Shown: one piece after another, positions 52,667 through 59,376 of the stretch
Layout: each line of letters opens with the position of its first letter
Numbering within the stretch: position 1 is the first letter of the stretch
Assembly (NCBI RefSeq): GCF_963666675.1
Contig: NZ_OY762929.1
Location: forward strand, 2,356,001 to 2,420,000
DNA length: 64,000 nucleotides
Reading direction: 5' to 3'
From: an uncultured Desulfobacter sp.
GTDB lineage: Bacteria > Desulfobacterota > Desulfobacteria > Desulfobacterales > Desulfobacteraceae
The notes under the pieces: model-generated
What the model saw: the letters and a program-made list of their open reading frames with translations, nothing else
Told to the model about the DNA's origin: nothing
Database searches by the model: none
Program-made: the position numbers and the translations under genes

Positions 52667-52759
52667 CGGTCCCTCCATTAGCAATGTTCAAGTTGGAACC
52701 GATAATATCACCCGGTACTGGGTATTTCACGCAGGCTTACCGGAAGGACACAGATAAAT

Positions 52760-53040
52760 AGTGAATATTGCGAACACACAACAAAGCAGTCGACAAAAAT
52801 TACGATTTTCTAGTCGGGCAATACTTTTCTCTGGTAAGGTTCACTCAAGCATAAAACAACAACGGAGCGTTGTAATAACGGCCATGGCCGACCTATTCCT
52901 TCACCGAGGTTTGGACACAAGAAATCATGAAAGAAACGAATCTGTTAATTTAATTTTTCATACCTATCATAATCTCGTTTATTTGAAAATGTGTTTTTAA
53001 CGATTTTAAGTATTTTGAATTTATTTAAAATAAACATCAA
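52760..53040. other. Intergenic, nothing assignable
   Basis: AT-rich DNA between the IS element and the nadA fragment. An open frame of 79 codons (52761-53000) has no recognisable character and begins at the IS target duplication, so I do not call it. Confidence 0.4.
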
Positions 53041-53289
53041 ATGGGTGAAAGCTTGGCCGACCAGTTTATCATCGGCACGGAAACCGGATTGCTGCATCCC
53101 CTTTCAAAAGCATACCCGGAAAAGACCTTTTTCCCCGCATCTGATCAACTGACATGTGCAGACATGGAGAAAACGCAATTGCAGGACATTTGGGACTGCC
53201 TTGAAAATATGTCAGGAAGGGTGGTGGTTGAAGAAGAGATCCGCACCAAAGCCATGAATGCCGTTAAAGCAATGATTAATACCAAATAG
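53041..53289 (+). pseudogene. nadA: Quinolinate synthase C-terminal fragment
   Basis: 82 codons match the end of NadA: ADQFIIGTETGLLHPLSKAY, the third cluster cysteine in LTCADMEKTQLQDIWDCLEN, and VVVEEEIRTKAMNAVKAMIN. About three quarters of the protein (normally about 300-350 aa), including the other two cluster cysteines, is missing. The ATG is simply an internal Met. It is a relic; an intact nadA is presumably elsewhere, since nadB at 16842 is complete. Confidence 0.88.
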
Positions 53290-53412
53290 AACTACAGCCA
53301 TGCTTAGTTAAGTCCCAGGATATACATTTCATTTCGATGCGCCCCTGGGGCGCAACCTATGAATTGCAGGAGATGAGCCGTTATTCTTCACGGCTCCATA
53401 TCCTATCGAATT

Positions 53413-54117
53413 CTAAGTTTTTTTAACCTTGCCCACAGGGGCAAGGTAGATTGAAAATTCCTCTTCCCCATCTATACCAAGCAATTCATCCAGTTCTTCC
53501 TGGTCATAAGCTGCAATCGCACAGGTTCCGGCATCAATCGCTTCACAGGCAAGGTATAAATTCTGGCACACATGGCCGGCATCCAGGGCGATAACCTTAT
53601 GAGCGGCCAATCCATAACGCCATTCCATTCTATACGGTATGACAGACCAGATAAAGGTAACGGCGGATTTCCCAGGATAAGACTGGTTAAGGGAAGCAAT
53701 GATCATTTTTTCCGACAGCAAATCATCCTTAAATTCAAAGACGAGTTGATGGGAAAGAGGTAAATATCTGTAAACGCCCGGCTCAATATTCTCCACATTA
53801 AAAACGGCAAGATAAGTTTCAAACGCATGGCGGCAACCGGCAGAAGGTACATTTCGGTATGCATGGCACTGAAATCTTTTCCCTCTGACACCCTGGGTGC
53901 ACCAAAGCAGATAGGCCAGTTCGTCCAATGACAGGCTTTGATTCAGATAAACCCGGCGGCTTTTCCTGTTGCCTATGGCATATGTCAGATCCGTCTTGGG
54001 AATACCGTTCCATTCATTAAACCCAGGAAGATCTATTAAGGTTGCGTCCTCAGTTTTAGGTCGCCCACTAAAGATGGATATCTCACCATTCGATTTGATA
54101 TTTTGAAAGATATTTTC
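53413..54117 (-). pseudogene. SagB/ThcOx-type nitroreductase, 5'-truncated
   Basis: The frame is open from 54117 and reads TEDATLIDLPGFNEWNGIPK, AIGNRKSRRVYLNQSLSLDE, LAYLLWCTQGVRGK, SAGCRHAFETYLAVFNVENI, YRYLPLSHQLVF and EAIDAGTCAIAAYDQEELDE, ending LAPVGKVKK. This is a SagB-family FMN oxidoreductase lacking roughly its first 40 residues. No usable start codon lies between the in-frame stop at 54118-54120 and the conserved part, except a TTG at 53928 well inside it. That same stop ends the rtcR fragment, so a deletion seems to have fused the two regions. Confidence 0.8.
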
Positions 54118-54471
54118 TTAACCGATCCGAATCATTTGAATGCGCCTTTTTTTTCTTGGGGCTGCAAAAAGCGCCCTGCCTTCCTGGGCAATATTCTTGG
54201 AGGTTCGGCAGTTCCGGATAACATCGGCGAGTTGTACTTTTTCAAATCGATCAAGGGCTGCGGTTCGTTCTTCGCCAGTCAGATCCATCAATATGCCGCC
54301 ATCGATTTGTTTCTGAGCAGCCCCCCCCCATCTAACGGACAGTCTATGGATTTCATCTTTGACAACCTGGTCCGTGATCCTGCCGCCGGGTGCAACATGA
54401 ACAGGTAAGGGGAGAATCAAAAAAATCATATGCCTTTTCCGGCCGGCCCCGCCTGTCCTTTTCGGCCTCAA
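54118..54471 (-). pseudogene. rtcR: RtcR C-terminal fragment
   Basis: The minus strand reads HVAPGGRITDQVVKDEIHRL, then DRFEKVQLADVIRNCRTSKN and IAQEGRALFAAPRKKR. This is the end of the AAA+ domain and the start of the DNA-binding tail of RtcR, the sigma-54 activator of RNA-repair operons. The sensor (CARF-like) and most of the ATPase are missing, as are the last ~15 residues. It lies divergent to a P-loop kinase gene. Confidence 0.78.
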
Positions 54472-54628
54472 TGCTTCTCCAGAGCCGTCTGGATTCCATT
54501 CATTATGTTGGAATAATATTTTTCAAACAAATAGTTGATATTGCATCTTGCATTATCAGATAAGGCCTGACGTTGGAAGACGGAAAGGGACGGGTCTTTT
54601 TAATTGATGGGATAAACAATTAAAAACA

Positions 54629-55069
54629 ATGGAAGCAATTATTTTTACAGGTATTCAGGCCTCGGGTAAAAGCACATTTTATAAACAGCGATTTGCCGAT
54701 ACCCATGTCCGTATCAATCTGGATATGTTGAAAACCAGACACAGGGAAAAAATGCTTTTTCAGTGTTGCCTGGATATTTCCCAGCCTTTCGTCATTGACA
54801 ATACCAATCTCACCCTTCGGGACAGACAACGTTATCTGCCAAAAATCTTAGGTGCAGGCATTCCGGTTCACGGCTATTTTTTTGACACCCGTCTGGAAGA
54901 CGCCCTAGTCCGTAACCGGCTCAGAGGAGATCTGGCCATACCGGAAAAAGGAGTGACGGGTGCCTTCTCACGCCTTGAACCCCCAGGCCTTAACGAGGGA
55001 TTTTTAACGCTTTCCCAGGTTATAATTCGTGGGCACTCTTTTGATGTCCTGCGTTTGGATATGGTCTGA
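54629..55069 (+). CDS. P-loop kinase, polynucleotide-kinase-like
   Basis: 146 aa. Walker A is at the N-terminus (IIFTGIQASGKSTF), followed by VRINLDMLKTRHREKMLF, FVIDNTNLTLRDRQRYL (Walker B-like strand) and a lid region with Arg (DALVRNRLRGDLAIPEKGV). This is the AAA_33/zeta-like fold of polynucleotide kinases that phosphorylate 5'-OH nucleic-acid ends. The neighbouring rtcR relic suggests it once belonged to an RNA-repair locus; that is inference. No ligase or cyclase gene is seen next to it. The gene appears complete. Confidence 0.8.
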   Translation: MEAIIFTGIQASGKSTFYKQRFADTHVRINLDMLKTRHREKMLFQCCLDISQPFVIDNTNLTLRDRQRYLPKILGAGIPVHGYFFDTRLEDALVRNRLRGDLAIPEKGVTGAFSRLEPPGLNEGFLTLSQVIIRGHSFDVLRLDMV

Positions 55070-55395
55070 TTTTTGATCGCTGGATTTGAACGCATTAACA
55101 AACGTGTAATTCTTAGCGTCGGCGCCTTTTTTATCATCTGTTTCTATTTCAATCGTAACAAGCGAAACACATTCGTTTAACAATTAAAGCGTATAGAGAT
55201 TCCGAGGCCGAAGTGTGCGTATGCAAGCCTTTGAAGAATACACAACTTATTTGTGACAATAAGCCTGTTTTAAAAGTTATTCTACAAATCATCAGGCCCT
55301 ATACATATGTCTAAAACAGTTTTGGATGCGTGTAATTAAGGTGTCGGCGCAACTCGGAAATTTTTATTGATATTCATATTTTTAGGAGACGGTTT
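55070..55395. other. Intergenic region before Tat phosphoesterase
   Basis: 326 bp, AT-rich, probably holding the promoter of the phosphoesterase/PEP-CTERM genes. I see no RNA, repeat or small gene. Confidence 0.4.
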
Positions 55396-57072
55396 ATGAA
55401 AAAGACCATGGACAGAAGACAGTTTTTAAAATACACCGGTGCGGGATTGGCAGGTCTTGGTCTGTCCACCCTTAATGTGCCTTTTTTCCGTTTGGGAAAA
55501 GCATCTGCGGCCCTTTCAAGTGACGCCTGGTGTTTTGGTGTTATGTCAGACACCCAGTGGAAAAGCGATTCCGAATCAACCGGAGGTGAAAATACCTGTG
55601 CCACCGGCATCATTGATGCCCTGAACCAGCAGTTTATTGATCATAACTGCAAGTTCGTCATTCAGGTCGGGGATTTGGTTGACAAGGACAGATATACTGA
55701 TTCCAGCGACGGTTCCCACAATCTGGCAACCCATGCCGCACACCGTGAAATCCTTTATAACAACGGCATTGGATTTTTTCCACAGCGCGGCAATCATGAA
55801 GCCAGCCAGGCTGCAGCAAATGAATTTGTAGCGCTGTGGCCCCAGACCCAGGGTTCAGGACCCAATGTGAACGGTGCCACCAATTTCGTGCAGTCTGATA
55901 TTGAAGCGCTTCAGGGTTTAAGCTATTCTTTTGACTATGAAAATGTCCGCTGTGTCATGATTGACCAGTTCGTTCGCAAGGACGGCAGCAACTATGACGG
56001 TACTTCAAGCTACTATAACAACATGGTGGATCAGGTGGCGTGGGTGGATAACATGGTCAGCTCAAGACCCAGTGACTACCATGCATTTGTCTTATCTCAT
56101 AAAAATCTGATCGGCGGTAATCACAAGGACAACCTGTTCGGATCCGGTCTCACCTCCAATGCCGACTCAAGGGATGCTTTTCTCCAAAGCCTGGCGACCA
56201 ACAACGCAGGTTGCTATATTTCCGGTCATGACCATATGCACCACAGGTCTCTGGTTTCCGACTCTACAGGCAGTTACAAAGTTCAGCAGCTCATCACCTC
56301 CTCCAACTCCTACAAGTTTTACACACCCAAAGACGGGGATGACGGCCGGGAAACCATGCTCCAGGAGGAGTTGTACACCATCGGATATTACATTTTTACT
56401 GTGGAAGGCCCCCGGGTCACTATTGATTTTTACAGCTCAAGCACGGGTCAAGATTACGGATCCGTCAGCCTGAGAAGTTACACCGAGCAACCCTTTTACC
56501 TCAGAGAACGTTTCGGCTACAGCCTGAACGGAGGGCGATATGAAGTGGGTCGGGGTGAAAGTTACGCCGGTATTGCTGACAGTTATAACAATACGACCGC
56601 CGAGATTCTGGGTGGCACTAATACGAACAATGAAACTGATTATGTCGGCCGCTCCCTGACCAAAACAGTAAACACCGGCTGGGCCGACGGTGCTCTGGTA
56701 GACGATGCCGCCTCTGATATTTTCACCCTGTGGGGGCTTGCGGACAACCTGAGTCTGTCTGGTTCCGCATCCACCCCCCTGCCTGACGCAGATGAAAGCC
56801 GGATCACGGATACCTATGCCCTTTCCATCTCATATAACCCCAGAAAGATTCGTGTATCCCAACTGATGAGGGGCGGCTTCTGCATTGCAGCCAGAAATGA
56901 AAACGATGTTTGGGTCAACGCTGTGGATCTTAACGACGGCGGTTCCAAAACCTTCAAAAGAGGCCCCTGGAAATCTACGTATGAACTGGGAACCTATGGG
57001 GTGGATCCCGGCACAAAAACTGTCTGGGCTGTATTGAATCATGAAAGTGATTTTGTGGCCAAACGAATTTAA
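55396..57072 (+). CDS. Tat-exported metallophosphoesterase
   Basis: 558 aa. The twin-arginine signal is explicit (MDRRQFLKYTGAGLAGLGLS), so the protein is folded, probably with metal loaded, before export. The calcineurin-like domain follows: FGVMSDTQWKS, FVIQVGDLVDKDRYTD, FFPQRGNHEAS, AFVLSHKNLIGG and YISGHDHMHHRS. After about residue 350 comes a beta-rich C-terminal domain of unknown role. GGAG precedes the ATG. A PEP-CTERM protein gene follows after 33 bp and tatA about 740 bp after the stop, so the export component is encoded beside its likely substrate. Confidence 0.92.
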   Translation: MKKTMDRRQFLKYTGAGLAGLGLSTLNVPFFRLGKASAALSSDAWCFGVMSDTQWKSDSESTGGENTCATGIIDALNQQFIDHNCKFVIQVGDLVDKDRYTDSSDGSHNLATHAAHREILYNNGIGFFPQRGNHEASQAAANEFVALWPQTQGSGPNVNGATNFVQSDIEALQGLSYSFDYENVRCVMIDQFVRKDGSNYDGTSSYYNNMVDQVAWVDNMVSSRPSDYHAFVLSHKNLIGGNHKDNLFGSGLTSNADSRDAFLQSLATNNAGCYISGHDHMHHRSLVSDSTGSYKVQQLITSSNSYKFYTPKDGDDGRETMLQEELYTIGYYIFTVEGPRVTIDFYSSSTGQDYGSVSLRSYTEQPFYLRERFGYSLNGGRYEVGRGESYAGIADSYNNTTAEILGGTNTNNETDYVGRSLTKTVNTGWADGALVDDAASDIFTLWGLADNLSLSGSASTPLPDADESRITDTYALSISYNPRKIRVSQLMRGGFCIAARNENDVWVNAVDLNDGGSKTFKRGPWKSTYELGTYGVDPGTKTVWAVLNHESDFVAKRI

Positions 57073-57105
57073 TTTTTTAAAAATATATTTTTATGGAGAT
57101 AGAAA

Positions 57106-57684
57106 ATGAAAAAAATTATTATAGCGATGGGCGTGCTTTTAGTTTTTGCTTCCCTGACTCCTTTTGCAAATGCTTTGGAAATCATAACCTTTGACACGTT
57201 TTCCAATGGTGCCAGCTATACCGAAGACGGATTTACCCTGACTGCCGACGATGGCAGCGAATTTTGGGCCATTGCTCCAGAGGATGCCTCGGATGGTTAC
57301 TATTACACCGGTTCCGTGGCTTTGGTAAACGAACTTTCTACGACCACAACACTTGTTGCCGACGGTTCCTTTTTTAACCTGATCTCCATTGATCTGGCCG
57401 AGGCTTTTTCGCAAGAGGCAATCTATGAGGCAAGCATCTCCTTTATTGCAACTTATGCCGATGGATCCACCTACAGCGTTGATTTGACAACTGATGGCAG
57501 TGAAGGCCTGCAAACCTTTGACTTTGGAAGCGAGATGACAAACCTGGCATCTGTATCCTTTGGTAATGGCCAATCTTTTCAGTTTGACAATATTGTTGTC
57601 AACACGGTACCTGTTCCCTCTTCCCTGCTGCTGCTGGCGGCCGGGATGGGTGTCTTGGCCGGTACCAAAAGAAAACGTGCCTAA
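57106..57684 (+). CDS. PEP-CTERM sorting-domain protein
   Basis: 192 aa. A signal peptide (MKKIIIAMGVLLVFASLTPFANA) is followed by a beta-sandwich-like middle (ITFDTFSNGASYTEDGFTLT, FNLISIDLAEAFSQ, FGNGQSFQFDNIVVNT) and a C-terminal sorting signal: VPVPSSLLLLAAGMGVLAGT then KRKRA. Such proteins are cut and anchored by an exosortase, usually for export to the cell surface or matrix. No exosortase is in the window. It is in an apparent operon with the Tat phosphoesterase. A terminator follows. Confidence 0.92.
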   Translation: MKKIIIAMGVLLVFASLTPFANALEIITFDTFSNGASYTEDGFTLTADDGSEFWAIAPEDASDGYYYTGSVALVNELSTTTTLVADGSFFNLISIDLAEAFSQEAIYEASISFIATYADGSTYSVDLTTDGSEGLQTFDFGSEMTNLASVSFGNGQSFQFDNIVVNTVPVPSSLLLLAAGMGVLAGTKRKRA

Positions 57685-57720
57685 TTTTGATTTATAGTAA
57701 ACAGCTTTCATAGCTATTTT

Positions 57721-57765
57721 CAGGCAGGGTCCCGGTATCGGCCCTGCCTGTTCTATTTTTTTGAT
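57721..57765 (+). terminator. Rho-independent terminator
   Basis: CAGGCAGGG at 57721-57729 pairs with CCCTGCCTG at 57742-57750, followed by TTCTATTTTTTT. It separates the PEP-CTERM gene from tatA. Confidence 0.88.
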
Positions 57766-57813
57766 ATAAATATATGCGGTACGGCCTGAACGTTCCCACA
57801 GAAAGGAGTGAAT

Positions 57814-57984
57814 ATGTTAGGAGGAATTGGTATCCCGGAGCTGTCCATTATTCTGGTCATTATCCTGGTTATTTTTGGTGCGGGTAAGCTGCCCGAGATC
57901 GGCGGTGGAATGGGTAAAGCCATCCGTAATTTTAAAAAATCGGTCCATGAAGAAAAAGATCCGCTGAAAGTGGAACATCATTAG
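57814..57984 (+). CDS. tatA: Twin-arginine translocase subunit TatA
   Basis: 56 aa. Short N-terminus MLGGIGIPEL, one membrane helix (SIILVIILVIFGAGKLPE) with the typical FGxxKLPE hinge, an amphipathic helix (GGGMGKAIRNFKKSV) and a short charged tail. It forms the pore-like part of the Tat export complex. AAAGGAG lies 6 bp before the ATG. It lacks tatB and tatC neighbours, so it is a dispersed tatA. Its place right after a Tat-signal phosphoesterase suggests functional linkage. Confidence 0.95.
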   Translation: MLGGIGIPELSIILVIILVIFGAGKLPEIGGGMGKAIRNFKKSVHEEKDPLKVEHH

Positions 57985-58240
57985 TATCTGAACGGAAACC
58001 CGTGTCTGGGGACGCGACAGAGGGGCATTCAGCCTCAGGGCACATGCGCTTCATGCCCTGTAAGACTGAATGCCTATTCTCTGACAGGGCTGCTGTCATG
58101 GGAAAGAAGCCTTTTATAACCATCATAGTTCCAACGTCTTCACATTCTTGTTCCCGTTAGGACGGGTTTGAAAGTTTTTTCTCTTTTTTTAAATTGGTTT
58201 GTGTGGGCAGGGCCTGCAAAGAGAAAGAAAAATGCTTCAT
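57985..58240. other. Structured intergenic region after tatA
   Basis: GGCATTCAG (58024-58032) pairs with CTGAATGCC (58066-58074) around an inner AGGGCA/TGCCCT stem. A second small hairpin (CCCGTTAGGACGGG) follows near 58154, then a T-rich stretch at 58174-58190 that may terminate tatA transcription. Confidence 0.5.
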
Positions 58241-58245
58241 TTAAC

Positions 58246-58920
58246 AAATACAGATGCCGTCCACGCTCAGGGTGCCGTCGGCGGTTGCCCGGCAACCTGT
58301 TTTATCCATGGTGCATGCGCTGATGTGGGCCTGGACAACAATGTTTGAATTCGAGCGGATGATCTGCCCCCGGTAGGTCCATTCATGTTTATGGTTTTCT
58401 GCAACGGCCGGGGCATATTGTTCCGGGTTCAGATCGAATTTTTGGGCTTGATCATAAGATCGGCCATCTTTTGTAGGGGCAATCCCCTGTGGTTGCCCCC
58501 GTTAGGGCAGGCACAGAGACCTGCCCCTACAATGGCCGACGTTGGAACCAAGCCCGAATTTTTTGATCATGAAAAGCCGGATTAACTGGAGGAAGGATTC
58601 TACGCCCAACGACCCTGGGCAGACCGTATCCTGATAAAAATGGGCATGGAAGAACCACTCATCTGGATCCACCTGTTTTTCACCCTGGACCAGCCCCTGG
58701 CCGTGTAATCCTGCGTTAAAATCAAGAAACGAAATTTTGTCAACCATTCTCAATGCTTTTCCCGGCTTCCCCGTATTCGGGCCGATGTTGCTGTCTTCCG
58801 GGGTTAAGGGGGCGATATCTTCAAGTACGATGTCCGGTTGCCGGCTCTCTTTTTCAATAGTCACAAAGGGGAATCCGGGGACATATCCATTCACAATTTT
58901 TCTAATGAACCGGTTATTTA
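58246..58920 (-). pseudogene. Polyketide/PUFA-synthase dehydratase-like gene split by a MITE-like element
   Basis: The minus strand first gives VNGYVPGFPFVTIEKESRQP, VDKISFLDFNAGLHGQG and FFHAHFYQDTVCPGSLGVES, then FLQLIRLFMIKKF, at which point the element at 58444-58555 interrupts it with stops. Beyond it the same protein resumes as FDLNPEQYAPAVAENHKHEW and TYRGQIIRSNSNIVVQAHIS, ending ADGTLSVDGICIC. The pattern is a FabA-like hot-dog dehydratase domain as in PfaC-type polyunsaturated fatty acid synthases. The 5' end is also missing. Confidence 0.8.
58444..58555 (-). mobile_element. MITE-like element, copy 3 (complete, GAATTTTT duplication)
   Basis: 112 bp, inverted relative to the 38775 copy but with the same ends (GGGCTTGATCATAAGATCGG ... 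CAACGTTGGAACCAAGCCC-like right side on the plus strand) and the same two internal hairpins. The perfect 8-bp direct repeat GAATTTTT flanks it at 58436-58443 and 58556-58563. It interrupts the dehydratase-like gene. Confidence 0.92.
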
Positions 58921-59376
58921 TGATTTTAAGCGAGGATATCTATCGGCCCAGCGCCCATTTTCATATGGAAATAGGCCATAGACTATCCCTGTCACTCCGG
59001 ATTTTTTCAAGGACGATTCAACCACAATATGTGGGCTTGTCCAAATTTCAAAAAAGAGAGCCCTATAAATGCAAAAGCTCGCCCTTAAAATTTTAGCCCC
59101 CTCAGAATTGATTGGAGTATAAAACCCATGTTCTGTAAGGGCTTTGGGCGACACATGATACCATTAGTCCGGGGTTTTGAATTACTTCATTTGCTTGGAA
59201 TGATTGCTTAATGATGTCGATTTGTGTTACATAAATTTCATACACGTTTAATGATAACAAGCAAATGGTTTAGCTTTGGTAGACCTGCCCATTATGCAAG
59301 GATGCTTGAGCTTTAAAACTCTTTATGATTGTTTAGGCTGGTGAAGCTTTCCACTGCCGTCACTTAGGTCCGAGTC
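58921..59376. other. Intergenic region before hybrid kinase
   Basis: 456 bp. A 78-codon minus-strand frame (58918-59154) has no recognisable content and may be antisense noise or part of the decayed dehydratase locus. The motif ATTAGTCCGGGGTTTT at 59164 recurs in variant form (ATTAGTCCTGGGGTTTT) at 62528, on the other side of the kinase gene. Nothing else is seen. Confidence 0.35.

Larger units (their letters stand above)
50146..52759. mobile_element. IS66-family insertion sequence with 8-bp target duplication
   Basis: The element spans 50154-52751 (2598 bp). It is bounded by inverted repeats GTGTCCTTTCGGCAAGCCTG (left) and GTGTCCTTCCGGTAAGCCTG (complement of right). The perfect direct repeat AGATAAAT flanks it at 50146-50153 and 52752-52759. 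The three genes tnpA, tnpB and tnpC are on the minus strand and look intact. An exact 8-bp duplication is normal for IS66 and suggests a fairly recent insertion. Confidence 0.95.

Noticed and set aside
52761..53000. 79-codon ORF after the IS66-family element
   Set aside because: Starts at the IS target duplication, has no recognisable features or convincing ribosome site.
54472..54628. Sigma-54 promoter before the kinase gene
   Set aside because: TTGATATTGCATCTTGCAT has a TGC-like end but lacks the essential GG at -24.
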